Of a stretch of 64,000 nucleotides of DNA, positions 55,601 to 62,052 are shown one piece after another. Below the pieces are notes generated by a model. That model saw nothing but the letters and a program-made list of their open reading frames with translations. It did not search any database and was not told the origin of the DNA. The stretch is from NCBI GenBank assembly GCA_963971535.1, contig OZ020601.1:17920767-17984766 (forward strand), given 5' to 3'. This DNA is from Notolepis coatsorum (lineage: Eukaryota; Chordata; Actinopteri; Aulopiformes; Paralepididae). Numbering within the stretch: the first letter of the stretch is position 1; every line of letters begins with the position of its first letter. Both the position numbers and the translations under genes were made by a program.

Positions 55601-57575
55601 GAACCTGGCAAACGAGTAACAAGACACCATGACAACATGTCTGCATGTCTTCAGTCAGTTGCAGGGTGCAAAGCTCCCGTCTCTGGAAGACACCATGACA
55701 ACATGTCTGCATGTCTTCAGTCAGTTGCAGGGTGCAAAGCTCCCGTCTCTGGAAGACACCATGACAACATGTCTGCATGTCTTCAGTCAGTTGCAGGGTG
55801 CAAAGCTCCCGTCTCTGGAAGACACCATGACAACATGTCTGCATGTCTTCAGTCAGTTGCAGGGTGCAAAGCTCCCGTCTCTGGAAGACACCATGACAAC
55901 ATGTCTGCATGTCTTCAGTCAGTTGCAGGGTGCAAAGCTCCCGTCTCTGGAAGACACCATGACAACATGTCTGCATGTCTTCAGTCAGTTGCAGGGTGCA
56001 AAGCTCCCGTCTCTGGAAGACACCATGACAACATGTCTGCATGTCTTCAGTCAGTTGCAGGGTGCAAAGCTCCAGTATCTGGAAGACATTCATGACAACA
56101 TGTCTGCATGTCTTCAGTCAGTTGCAGGGTGCAAAGCTCCAGTATCTGGAAGACATTCATGACAACATGTGTCGTCTCACAACGGTGTTGCCATCTACTG
56201 TGTAGTCATTTGAAAAAAAGAATGATCCATATCATTTGAAAAGAAAATCCATATTCTATCATGAATAGTTTTACTATGGAACGGTGATAAATGCGTTCAG
56301 ATCAACCAAGCCAGTTTAGGTTTTGTGATGGTGAAACGATAGTGATAAGATAATGATAATAATATAATATAGTGATAAGTAAGGGATAATGTATAGCTAC
56401 GAGGTCATTGTCGCAAAATAATTGACCGACACGTAGTTTAAAATACCGAGCCGCCTCGGCGAGGTGTTTTAAACGTCAGTGAAGGTCAATTATTTTGCGA
56501 TGATGACCGAGTAAAGCTATACATTATCCTGCTTATTACATGGCTAACTTACTAACAATATACCTAATTCATTTGACAAATCGCAGTTCTGTGGCTCTGT
56601 CAGCCCAAATAAAGTGATTATTATTATCGCGGGCAGCCTCTGTTCTGGCTCCGCTGTAATCGTCACACACACTCCGCTGTCAGTGCAGCCGCGGCAGGTG
56701 TGTCTGATTTGCTGCACTGATGTGGGCTTGATTGCGAACAGCTGCGCACATCGGTCATTATTGTCCCACAGCGGTCATTATTGTGTAATAATGACCGCTG
56801 TCGGGGGGCTATTGACCAATCACAAGCAAGCATTTCGACGAATGTGAAAACGCCATGTAATAAGGGTTAATATTTGTGTTTAAATGTCAGTAGGGATTTA
56901 GAGAGGAAATAGAAATACTAACAGAACAAGTCTAGGTCTATACAACTATACATTTTACAGTATATATTATAGCTGTGAATCTTCACTGGCCTCATGATTC
57001 GATTACGATTCAGCTGTCCACGATTCGATTCGACGATGCATCTCGATGCAGCTCAATAATATATTACATCCTCAATTTTATAATCTATATTACTGCACAT
57101 GGCTACTTTTTCATCAATTAATACAAGCAGTCAGATAAATTAACTTTTATTTAGAAAGTTCTTAAATCAGAATGTCAAAATAAATGTCTTTACTAGTGTT
57201 GCATGATACAGATAGTAGAAAGGTATCTCGATACCCAGCTGTTAAAAACGGTTCAATACTCTTTATTAGTATCAATACTTTTAGAATAGCCTGATGCTGT
57301 ATTTTCTATGAGTTGAGTGGATGCATGAGCACTAGCTTTAATAATACAATAATAATAATAATAATATATTTGATTTGTAGGGCGCTTTATAGTTGTGGAG
57401 CAAACCCAAAGCGCTACATTGTAAAAGAACATAAAAGCTAGCAAGATAGTTACATTTTTATTTAAATTTTAAATTTTAATAATCGATTATGTTCCGTCAC
57501 TGCATCGTTGCAGAATCATCCACGTCTGCATCGCGATGCATCTTAGAATCGAGAATTTTCCACACCCCTAGTATA

Positions 57576-57625
<50 letters not shown>

Positions 57626-57903
57626 CTAGATAAGACTCGTGCACATCTGGTTGGACCCCGACTGGAGGTGCTGGTCAGCGCAAGAGAGATAAATAAACTA
57701 AAAGGAGAAAACCTTCAAGGGAAAGAAGGGACCGCACACTCCACAGGACTCGTTTTTGCTTATTTATTGTTTGCACAACGCGTTTCGCTGTCGCTTCCTC
57801 AGGTGCGACAGCGAAACGCGTTGTGCAAACAATAAATAAGCAAAAACGAGTCCTGTGGAGTGTGCGGTCCCTTCTTTCCCTTGAAGGTTTTCTCCTTTTA
57901 GTT

Positions 57904-57967
<64 letters not shown>

Positions 57968-58824
57968 GATTTTCAATCGCTTGGAATGACCACCATATAC
58001 ACTCAATCAAATACAAATGTGGACTAAGCTAAAAAAAAGCTTTAGAGTACAATGTTGTAATTTTTTACAATAAGCATAAAATGGCTCGTACCAACAAAAT
58101 CCTTGAAATTCCAATGATAACCTCTATCTTCCTCTCTGGGAACTTTCACACCGGCAGGGCTCCGGTTCAAGCTCTGGCTCCGTTCTGGAGCCTCTGAACC
58201 TTGGTGCTTTCTGGCGAACCAGCCCGCGTTTACACCTATTTAAGCAGAACCAACATTCCACTGTCCTCCGTCATCAATGGGGGACGTTACTCAGGCGGAG
58301 GTAAACACAACCATATGAACATGACAGTGGCAAAATGTGTCGTGTGCAAAACAGCTTCAAAGGTTCGGCCTTGCACCATGCTGATCCACTCAACAGGTAG
58401 CAAACTCAAAATGAAATTAGATTAAATTAATTGTATTGTCATTATACAGCACAAGTACAATACACCATCCAACCAGAGTGGATAAATAAATGCTCCAGAA
58501 ATTTATAAATGCAAAAATGTATAAATAAATATATTTTTTAAGTTGTGTAACCGAGAGATTTTAACCTGGGACCATAGGATCCACAGGCAGCCACACTAAC
58601 CAGTTGAGCTAAAGGGTCCGACGTTGACTGTGACCGACTAATCCATAGTTTACACTTGTCAAGAGCCAATTGTGCAGTTGTTCAGTATTGGCATTTATAA
58701 ATGAGATGTCATGCTAATATGTCATGTTCTACAGTAGGACTTGCTACTATGATACCCAATAAAACAAGTAATTAGAATAAAAGCCTACTTTGCTGAAACG
58801 ATTAATTTTGCACATACATATACA

Positions 58825-58860
<36 letters not shown>

Positions 58861-61046
58861 GTGTTTGTGCTTGCGCGCTGAGACTCACTAAGCCTTTCTC
58901 CACGCATATTTATTTCTGGAGCATTTATTTATCCACTCTGGTTGGATGGTGTATTGTACTTGTGCTGTATAATAACAATACATTTGAATCAAATCTCATT
59001 TTGAGATCAGTCGCAAATCACTTCCGGTTGAATGGATCGATTGAGTGCAATGCCGAACCTGTGATTTTCGCCTTTTTCGCTTGTCTTGACAGCCTAGAAT
59101 ATGACACGCCCACTGATGATGTCACGGTTCGCAAGGAAAAACCTAAAAAATTCGGTTCCAGCTGAGCACCGACTTTTCACATTCCGAACCAATTATTTCC
59201 GGTGTGAACGCACCGGCCGGTTCAAGATTAGGCCTAACAAAATTAATAGTTGGTTTCAGGTTGGTTGTCAGTTTGGCCATGGGTAGGTAGGGAATTTATT
59301 TTATTTTATTTTTTTATTTTATTCTTTCCCACGGCGACTATGGATAGGGAAGTTCTTTATTTAATTAAAATGTTCACAACAACATGGATGCATGTACTCT
59401 GCCAGCATGTTTAATATCCATAATACTAAATGTTTGACTAAGATTTCTATGAAACTTTATTTAAAAAAAAAAAAAAAAAAAAAAAAATCGTTTTTTTTTT
59501 TTTTTTTTATAATTTTTTTTTAAAAACTCATAAAATATATTGGGTCGCACCTAAATCGGCAGGGTCGGTCGGCAACCTGAAACCAACTATTATTTTTGTT
59601 AGGCCTTAGGTTTCGGGCACCGGCACAGAGCCCTGTCGGTGTGAAAGGCCTATCTGTGCGTTCAGATCAGGTTGCAAGATAGCCTAGCTTAGCACAGATG
59701 AATGGACACGAAGACCACAGCTTAAAACTCCGGGAGAGGTGTTTCTGGCCAACAGCTAGATTAGTGGTCCATATCCACTTCCATTACCATCCATCCTTAA
59801 AACTCTCCCAGAGTTTTAAGATAGGCTAGTAGTCCATATTGTGGCAACCCCAAGCCACCCCTGGGCTTGGTGATTGATGGACGTTACATAGCGACCCAAT
59901 GGCTGGGCGCTGCCCATGTTTGGGCGTCCGCTTCCGGACGCACCCGTCGCTAGAGGATCATCAGGAGTGATTATCGAATCACGGCGTGTGCGCCTGTTGA
60001 GGAGGGGGGATTTAATGGAGCCGAGGAGCCCCCTCTCACTCTCCCGTAGCAGCGCAAGGCGACAGGCCACAGAGCGGAGACGCCGCCCGGCCGACAGATT
60101 AATGCCCGAAAGCGATTATTATTTAGTAGAAAATAAAGAGCATGATTTTGGGAACTGCAACCTGTCTGTGTGTTGTTTATTCTGCCACCCCTACACCAGG
60201 AATTGCCACAATATACAGTACACTTACATTAATTTGTGCTAAACTAGGCTAGCTTGCAGCCGGATACACAGTACATTTCGCAGAGTAAATTTTACTCAAC
60301 AGTTTGAGTAAAATGTACTCAGTTTGAGTAAAATGTACTCTGCGAAATTTACTGTGTAGCTTTCTACTGAACGCACAGAGAAGAAATTGGTATCCATCTT
60401 CTTGTCTGACTGTGAAGAAGACGGTGAGCACATTTCCCATAATGTTGCCGTATTTCTTTAAACTTGAGCCCACTCCAACCTCCCAGAGACATGTTGGCAG
60501 CGTAGTGATGTTTCCCGTTGTTATTGTTGGACAGGCCAAAAAAACATTGTTCTTTTTTGCCCCAAGCAGATTCACAAGAAACACATAAATTCCAGTTCAC
60601 CACATGTTTTTGACAGAATTCTAATCTGGCAGTCGGCACACGGTTTGACCATATCGACTGTCTAAATAACACTTATGCCCCACAGCAGGTTATATGAGAA
60701 TCAGGTGAACAGCCTGAAGGGAGGAGGGGAAAAAGGGTATTTTCCAAAAACTTTAAAATGGCAGAAAATGTGTCAAGTTTGGTGCAAATCGGACAAAGTG
60801 TTCATAACCGATAAGATCAAATAAGATAAGGTATTCCTTTATTGATCCCCTTGGGGAAATACATAACTTCTACAGCAGTTTACCAAGGTGACCCATAGAT
60901 CAACTATGTAAATAACACAGGGTGACCCACAGATGAACTATGTAAATAACACAAGGACAGGAACACATCTTCTTACCAGTAGGACTTCTCCACGGGTTTG
61001 CAATCTTGTTCAGTTTAAGTGGTGCCCCTGCAAACTTCGCATATGC
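38379..61046 (-). CDS. mtx1: mtx1, metaxin-1: gene span of exons 2-8 (exon 1 not in window)
   Basis: Metaxin-1 is a mitochondrial outer-membrane protein with a GST-like fold; it works with metaxin-2 and the SAM complex in import and assembly of beta-barrel proteins. Seven exons join in frame to 899 coding bases plus the stop (299 codons). In order: [20 protein letters not shown] (thioredoxin-like N-terminal fold), [30 protein letters not shown], the family signature [44 protein letters not shown] (GST-C-like fold) and a C-terminal membrane anchor ([20 protein letters not shown]). MTX1 is preferred over MTX3 because of the membrane anchor and the [11 protein letters not shown] segment. Human MTX1 is about 317 residues, so only about 25 residues of exon 1 are missing. 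It is transcribed in the same direction as thbs3, unlike in mammals. A 200-base assembly gap sits in intron 7. Confidence 0.93.
38728..39117. mobile_element. hAT-type MITE with 8-bp target duplication, mtx1 intron 7
   Basis: Terminal inverted repeats AGGGGCGGACCT / AGGTCCGCCCCT; 8-base direct repeat CCCGTCTG at 38720-38727 and 39118-39125, the hallmark of hAT. 390 bases, with a poly-A run of about 30 near 39038-39068. No coding. Confidence 0.85.
39155..39305 (+). mobile_element. LINE 3' tail, copy 3 of the (TCAA)n family
   Basis: GATGAATTGAAAATGGGGGA then CCCTGATGTAAACAAGACGA and GTTTTCAATCAATCAA, nearly identical to 31965-32110. Confidence 0.9.
39306..39800. other. Intron 7 of mtx1; possible DNA-element end
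   Basis: 39500-39660 is GC-rich with no exon recognised. 39690-39780 ends CAGCACTGCACCACTGG, which resembles the reverse complement of 51064-51110 (CAGGGGTGCAGTGGT), so an element terminus is possible. Confidence 0.4.
39802..40052 (-). mobile_element. LINE 3' tail, copy 4 of the (TCAA)n family
   Basis: GATTGATGATTGATAACTTT then ATTAACAGATTGCAG and AAGACTTTCGTCTCGTTTAC, inverse of copy 3, which lies 500 bases away and points toward it. Confidence 0.88.
40053..40535. other. Possible DNA-element fragment with G run, up to the gap
   Basis: TACCGTAAATCCTCAAATAG at 40068 resembles a MITE terminus also hinted at 50020-50038 on the other strand. A run of about 20 G lies at 40128-40148. No exon seen. 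Confidence 0.4.
40536..40735. other. Assembly gap (200 N) in mtx1 intron 7
   Basis: Exactly 200 N, a conventional placeholder of unknown true length. mtx1 exons on both sides are collinear and on the same strand. Confidence 0.99.
40859..41016 (-). CDS. mtx1: mtx1 exon 7: GST-C-like helical region
   Basis: Contains [20 protein letters not shown] then [20 protein letters not shown] and [12 protein letters not shown]. The acceptor is CTCTACCCAG|GCCTTC and the donor GGACGAG|GTGAGC. Five tandem 41-bp units carry copies of this acceptor with the first 11 bases of the exon (41008-41185). The exon-proximal acceptor is chosen because only it is followed by the LDAFVF coding sequence. Confidence 0.93.
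41008..41185. repeat. 41-bp minisatellite carrying five copies of the mtx1 exon 7 acceptor
   Basis: On the transcript strand the unit is GTGTTGCCGTGTCTCACTCC then TCTACCCAGGCCTTCCTCTC A. It comprises pyrimidine tract, CAG and the first 11 bases of exon 7. AG boundaries fall at 41016 (real), 41057, 41098, 41139 and 41180. Unit length 41 is not a multiple of three. Confidence 0.93.
41645..42593. mobile_element. Non-autonomous piggyBac-like element (TTAA target), copy 2, in mtx1 intron 6
   Basis: 949 bases between two TTAA (41641-41644, 42594-42597); ends CCCATTCTTCGCCAGG and GGCGGAGAATGGG. Homologous in inverted orientation to 17519-18469, with nearly the same length. No transposase. Confidence 0.8.
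42880..43345 (+). mobile_element. LINE 3' end (reverse transcriptase C-terminus), family uncertain
   Basis: Translation [20 protein letters not shown] then [40 protein letters not shown] and [23 protein letters not shown]. This is the C-terminal region of a non-LTR retrotransposon ORF in which ...[17 protein letters not shown] is conserved. It is followed by a 3' UTR with AATAAAGATTCT near 43340. Confidence 0.6.
43679..43755 (-). CDS. mtx1: mtx1 exon 6
   Basis: Seventy-seven bases: [20 protein letters not shown] then FFFGDS, matching [20 protein letters not shown] of the human protein. The acceptor is TTCTGCAG|TTGTAC and the donor GACTC|GTAAGT; phase 2 joins exon 7 to complete the serine codon. 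Confidence 0.94.
43800..44240. repeat. (GTGTGTGCGAGAGAGAGAAA)n composite minisatellite
   Basis: About 13 units mixing (GT)n, (GA)n and AAAGAATAT, 45 bases upstream of the mtx1 exon 6 acceptor; pyrimidine-rich on the transcript strand. Open frames on both strands are repeat effects. Confidence 0.92.
44385..44570. repeat. Two poly-C runs with CpG-rich spacer
   Basis: C runs of about 19 (44387-44403) and about 17 (44552-44569), the first followed by ACGTGCGCGCGCC. Poly-G on the transcript strand. Confidence 0.9.
44610..46195. repeat. 29-bp minisatellite, about 54 copies, mtx1 intron 5
   Basis: Unit CCTCCTCACAGACCTGACGT then AGCTCTACA, with CCTCCACACAG and ATCTTCACACGG variants. Many copies have TGATGTAG in place of TGACGTAG, as expected if the CpG is methylated and decays. 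Confidence 0.95.
46278..46797. mobile_element. Double-hairpin foldback MITE, copy 1
   Basis: First hairpin ATAAGTAAGGGATAATGTAT ... CATTGTCGCAAAATAATTGA and its reverse complement 60-150 bases on (46277-46440). Second hairpin near 46660-46735 (CCTAGCAGCTGTGAATTAT against ATAATTTACCGCTGCTAGG). Ends GCCATGTAATAA. Second copy at 56375-56864. Confidence 0.8.
46800..47480. other. Intron 5 of mtx1; short duplication, otherwise nothing
   Basis: A segment of about 70 bases (CACACCAGAGAGAACAGGAG then GAGAGAGGGAACTGAAGG) is duplicated in tandem at about 47008-47145. No exon. Confidence 0.55.
47485..48234. repeat. CCTCCTCCTCCAGCCTCTA minisatellite grown from the mtx1 exon 5 donor
   Basis: About 40 irregular units of 19-27 bases. 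On the transcript strand they read TAGAGGCTGGAGGAGGAGGT and resemble the exon 5 end (CTAGAGGCTGG...GGAGGAG|GTAAAG). Several units retain GGAG|GTAAAGT (plus-strand ACTTTACCTCC near 47530, 47605, 47965, 48000 and 48187). The array starts at the donor itself. Confidence 0.9.
48235..48417 (-). CDS. mtx1: mtx1 exon 5: metaxin signature [15 protein letters not shown]
   Basis: Sixty-one codons: [20 protein letters not shown] then [20 protein letters not shown] and an acidic end, EAGEELEEE. The acceptor is ACCTAG|ATCTAT and the donor GAGGAG|GTAAAG. The GAGGAG-rich exon end and its donor resemble, and probably seeded, the large array at 47485-48234. Confidence 0.93.
48418..48955. other. Intron 4 of mtx1; short tandem duplication, no exon
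   Basis: GAACTGTAATGAGCATCGAA then CCTCTTCCATGAAACA occurs twice at 48660-48732. Otherwise nothing recognised. Confidence 0.55.
48955..49086. repeat. CT/CCCTC-rich tract at the mtx1 exon 4 donor
   Basis: About 130 bases of nearly pure pyrimidine (CTCTCTCCCCCCTCCCTCTC), purine-rich on the transcript strand, beginning a few bases after the exon 4 donor. Confidence 0.9.
49087..49179 (-). CDS. mtx1: mtx1 exon 4
   Basis: Thirty-one codons: [20 protein letters not shown] then [11 protein letters not shown], nearly identical to the MTX1 family. The acceptor is CTTTCAG|AAATAC and the donor CCCTG|GTGAGG. The intron after the donor is purine-rich on the coding strand for about 130 bases. Confidence 0.94.
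49335..49525. repeat. 30-bp TTAA-containing minisatellite, site 3 (mtx1 intron 3)
   Basis: About six units of TTAACCCTTTCACTACCACA then CTACAGAAGG, the first in one orientation and the rest inverted, the same arrangement as at 38148-38335. Confidence 0.9.
49555..49645. repeat. About 55-bp tandem duplication
   Basis: AAGGGGGGGGGCTCTATAGC then TCTAGGTGCTCTGGTT twice, 56 bases apart. Confidence 0.85.
49645..50650. other. Intron 3 of mtx1 with possible DNA-element fragments
   Basis: Short (ATA)n at 49788-49807. 49920-50040 contains GGAGGCCGGCTTATAATTGC and ends TAGAGGAATTACGGTA, the style of a MITE terminus. No exon. Confidence 0.4.
50655..51020 (+). mobile_element. hAT remnants including a transposase fragment
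   Basis: 50660-50740 reads GGGGCAACTGGCGGCCCGCG then GGCCGCATGCGGCCC, a well-known hAT terminus type. 50765-50845 is a second hAT-type terminus (AGGGGTCAGCCCTAG). 50848-51010 then encodes [20 protein letters not shown] and [16 protein letters not shown], the hAT DDE-region motif ([10 protein letters not shown]), followed by a frameshift and LHCIIHQ. Relic. Confidence 0.7.
51020..51370. other. Intronic sequence with a possible element terminus
   Basis: CAGGGGTGCAGTGGTCATGC at 51064 looks like a DNA-element end (compare 39765). No exon. Confidence 0.4.
51375..52030 (-). mobile_element. LINE-like 3' region (low confidence)
   Basis: The minus-strand end reads AAATAAAGGTTGAAATGAAA, a typical LINE 3' terminus in fish. 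The body contains an AACATTCCAAGGGAAGGGAG-type phrase seen in such 3' UTRs. No coding part. Confidence 0.4.
52037..52493 (-). mobile_element. tRNA-derived SINE, near full length
   Basis: Head at 52493 on the minus strand: GGCCGGGTAGCGCAGCGGAC (A box) and GTGGGATCGAATCCGGCTTG (B box). Body includes a TCACTGG...GGAGAGTGTAAC block. Ends in a T run on the plus strand at 52038-52060 (poly A of the SINE). Family shared with 13245-13520. Confidence 0.8.
52562..52680 (-). mobile_element. Retroposon 3' tail with (ATT)n
   Basis: The minus strand reads GTGAAGCACTTTGAGCTGCA then TGAAAGGTGCTATACAAATA and AAG(TGTATTATT)n, a very common fish LINE/SINE 3' end. Compare 5041-5100 and 57345-57425. Confidence 0.65.
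52680..53190. other. Intron 3 of mtx1, nothing recognised except short repeats
   Basis: CCTGACAGTCTTTCTTCCTG-like phrases recur loosely (52870-53050). No exon. Confidence 0.45.
53192..53990. mobile_element. hAT-like non-autonomous element with a nested LINE tail
   Basis: Left end TTAGGGCTGTCAGTTTATCG then a CGTTAATTAGATTAATTAAT block; right end reads ATTAATTAG...GCCTGACAGCACTAA. Inverted termini TAGGGCTGTCAG / CTGACAGCACTA flanked by AATAATAA-like sequence. The LINE tail at 53497-53655 sits inside. Confidence 0.68.
53497..53655 (+). mobile_element. LINE 3' tail, copy 5 of the (TCAA)n family
   Basis: ATGAATTGAAAATGGGGGAC then CCTGATGTAAACAAGACGAA and a TTCAATCAATCAATCAATC tail; nested in the hAT-like element. 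Confidence 0.9.
53990..54530. other. Intron 3 of mtx1, nothing recognised
   Basis: AT-rich; no exon or repeat boundary seen. Confidence 0.5.
54535..54800. repeat. 40-bp minisatellite
   Basis: About 6.5 copies of AGGAAGAGTAACTGCAGGCT then AGCCAACAGGTGATGAGGAT, essentially identical. Confidence 0.95.
54800..55520. other. Intron 3 of mtx1, short (GT)n and a 42-bp duplication
   Basis: 55375-55396 is (GT)n. GATAATTTATCAAACTAACG then TTATTCCTACCTGCGCT is duplicated at 55397-55480. No exon apart from exon 3 at 55525. Confidence 0.55.
55525..55604 (-). CDS. mtx1: mtx1 exon 3
   Basis: Eighty bases: [20 protein letters not shown] then THLRKQ, matching LPALRTSHGEVISVPHKIIT of human MTX1. The acceptor is TTTGCCAG|GTTCCC and the donor AAACAG|GTGACC. 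The region after the first SQ is less conserved. A 66-bp minisatellite begins about 15 bases upstream of the acceptor. Confidence 0.88.
55619..56163. repeat. 66-bp minisatellite next to the mtx1 exon 3 acceptor
   Basis: About 8.2 near-identical copies of GACACCATGACAACATGTCT then GCATGTCTTCAGTCAGTTGC and AGGGTGCAAAGCTCCCG. 66 = 22 codons, so several frames are open on both strands without meaning a gene. Begins 15 bases upstream of the acceptor. Confidence 0.95.
56375..56864. mobile_element. Double-hairpin foldback MITE, copy 2
   Basis: Same structure as 46278-46797: ATAAGTAAGGGATAATGTAT ... AATTATTTTGCGATGATGAC and a second hairpin CAGCGGTCATTATTGTGTAA / TAATGACCGCTGTC; ends GCCATGTAATAA. 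Same orientation, roughly 10 kb apart. Confidence 0.8.
56965..57572. mobile_element. hAT-like non-autonomous element
   Basis: Left TGTGAATCTTCACTGGCCTC then an ATGATTCGATTACGATTCAG block; right reads CATCGCGATGCATCTTAGAA ... TCCACACCCCTAG. The TAGGGGTGTG-type terminus is a widespread fish hAT family. A (AAT)n retroposon tail (57345-57425, minus) is nested. Confidence 0.65.
57578..57967. repeat. (TA)n tracts flanking a perfect 102-bp inverted repeat
   Basis: (TA)n at about 57580-57620 and 57904-57967. Between them, arms 57693-57794 and 57805-57906 are exact reverse complements over 102 bases, with the 10-base spacer TTCCTCAGGT. The right arm starts GCGACAGCGAAACGCGTTGT, a retroposon-like motif. 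Confidence 0.95.
58424..58990. repeat. Inverted pair of a LINE-tail sequence around a (GT)n tract and tRNA-like fragment
   Basis: The left arm GTACAATACACCATCCAACC then AGAGTGGATAAATAAATGCT matches the reverse complement at 58915-58985 over about 75 bases. Between the arms are a tRNA-like SINE head (58553-58622) and (GT)n (58828-58865). Confidence 0.82.
58553..58622 (-). mobile_element. tRNA-like SINE head fragment
   Basis: The minus strand reads GGACCCTTTAGCTCAACTGG then TTAGTGTGGCTGCC and CCCAGGTTAAAATCTC, with A-box- and B-box-like segments at tRNA spacing. No acceptor stem closes, so not a tRNA gene. Confidence 0.55.
59231..59605. mobile_element. PIF/Harbinger-like MITE with TTA target duplication
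   Basis: Termini GGCCTAACAAAATTAATAGT then TGGTTTCAGG, inverted at CCTGAAACCAACTATTATTT then TTGTTAGGCC. TTA at 59228-59230 and 59606-59608. Contains long A and T runs (59462-59520). Confidence 0.8.
59690..60450. mobile_element. Foldback-family copy with nested solo LTR and nested MITE
   Basis: The core AGCTTAAAACTCCGGGAGAG then GTGTTTCTGGCCAACAGCTA is interrupted at GTCCATAT by the LTR and resumes at ACTTACATTAATTTGTGCTA. It is interrupted again at 60267-60358 by a short inverted repeat (ACACAGTACATTTCGCAGAG ... CTCTGCGAAATTTACTGTGT). Ends with the ACTGAACGCACAGAG arm. Confidence 0.75.
59840..60210 (+). mobile_element. Solo LTR (TSD ATAT) nested in the foldback element
   Basis: Begins TGTGGCAACCCC and ends AATTGCCACA, with ATAT at 59836-59839 and 60211-60214. 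AAAATAAAGAGCATG near 60131 is a polyadenylation-like signal. Removing it rejoins the foldback core, which proves insertion. Confidence 0.8.
60450..60810. other. Intron 2 of mtx1, nothing recognised
   Basis: No exon or repeat recognised. Confidence 0.5.
60812..60955 (-). mobile_element. LINE 3' tail and a 35-bp duplication
   Basis: The minus strand reads TTTCCCCAAGGGGATCAATA then AAGGAATACCTTATC, a common fish LINE end. Upstream GGTGACCCATAGATCAACTA then TGTAAATAACACA occurs twice. Confidence 0.55.
60977..61046 (-). CDS. mtx1: mtx1 exon 2
   Basis: Seventy bases: [20 protein letters not shown] then SPTG, aligned to TYARFTGAPLKVHKISNPWQ of human MTX1. The acceptor is CTCCACAG|GCATAT, preceded by a pure C run of about 24 on the coding strand. 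The donor is CTACTG|GTAAGA; phase 1 joins exon 3. Confidence 0.92.
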
Positions 61047-61050
61047 CTGT

Positions 61051-61076
61051 GGAGGGGGGGGGGGGGGGGGGGGGGA
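61051..61076. repeat. Poly-G run (poly-C in the transcript) at the mtx1 exon 2 acceptor
   Basis: About 24 G on the plus strand; on the transcript strand this C run is the polypyrimidine tract 4 bases before the AG. Confidence 0.95.
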
Positions 61077-61289
61077 AGCCAAATTATTCACCAAATATGT
61101 AAAATGCTAACCACAACGACTGAACATGACTGATGGCATGCACACATGCAAACACGTATAGTACGGTGTTACTACAATGCATTCATATTCTCCTCATGAC
61201 CTGGCACTTAGTTTGACTTTAGTTTAGAATGACAAATCAACACACCACCCGACTACATACATAATTCATCAGACGTTTATCTGATACGG

Positions 61290-61765
61290 TTTGGGGTTTT
61301 AGTATTGGGGAAGGTTTTACTTTATGTGTTAGTATTGGGGAAGGTTTTACTTTAGGTGTTTTAGTATTGGGGAAGGTGTTACTTTAGGTGTTTTAGTATT
61401 GGGGAAGGTGTTACTTTAGGTGTTTTAGTATTGGGGAAGGTTTTACTTTAGGTGTTTTTGCCGGTCCGATATCGCAATACCAGTTTTGTTATCACGGGTA
61501 CTTGCATGGACTTCAGGCACTGGGAGAAAATGACAGTTACTTCTCAACGTTTGGCCAGGGTGTGAAATCCTCAGATTACCAGATTAACAAACTGTTCCTC
61601 GACGTTTGGCCAGGGTGTGAAGTCTTCAGATTACCAGATTAAACAAGATGTTCCTCGACGTTTGGCCAGGGTGTGAAGTCTTCATATTACCAGATTAAAC
61701 AAACTGTTCCTCGACGTTTGGCCAGGGTTTGAAGTCTTCATATTACCAGATTAAACAAGCTGTTC
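61290..61765. repeat. Two minisatellites: 32-bp (TATTGGGGAAGGTTTTACTT) and about 59-bp units
   Basis: 61290-61462: five copies of GTATTGGGGAAGGTTTTACT then TTAGGTGTTTTA. 61530-61765: four copies of CTCGACGTTTGGCCAGGGTG then TGAAGTCTTCAGATTACCAG. In probable mtx1 intron 1. Confidence 0.9.
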
Positions 61766-61984
61766 GCAAATCTGTCACGTCACAAACGATCAATTAGATT
61801 TGATTAATCAATAAAAAAAATTACTCTTGGGTGTGTAGTAGCCAGGCAGGGACAGAAACGATGCATTTAAAATGTGGCGTGTGCTCAGTACAAGAGAAGA
61901 GAGAGGTGCTGGAAAATAACTTGTTGTTACCATTCGATTTTAAACTCTTTCATCTGCAAAAAGATGCTTTAAGTAACACGTCCT

Positions 61985-62052
61985 ATGGATTCAAGGAAGT
62001 CGAACCGCGAACCTTCGGATTACCAGACAACCGCTCTACCTGCTGAGCCACA
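61985..62052 (-). mobile_element. tRNA-like SINE head fragment
   Basis: The minus strand GTGGCTCAGCAGGTAGAGCG then GTAATCCGAAGGTTCGCGGT and TCGAC matches the head of the 138-411 SINE. The body is absent. Confidence 0.65.

Larger units (their letters stand above)
58143..59640. mobile_element. hAT-like element with two nested insertions
   Basis: Outer inverted termini CTTTCACACCGGCAGGGCTC (left) and GAGCCCTGTCGGTGTGAAAG (right). Inside are a foldback made of a LINE-tail sequence (58424-58990) and a Harbinger-like MITE (59231-59605). Internal single-copy parts are GC-rich (TTCTGGCGAACCAGCCCGCG). Confidence 0.65.

Noticed and set aside
57693-57906. Hairpin as a microRNA gene
   Set aside because: The perfect 102-bp stem with (TA)n flanks looks like a recent duplication or artefact rather than a pre-miRNA with bulges.
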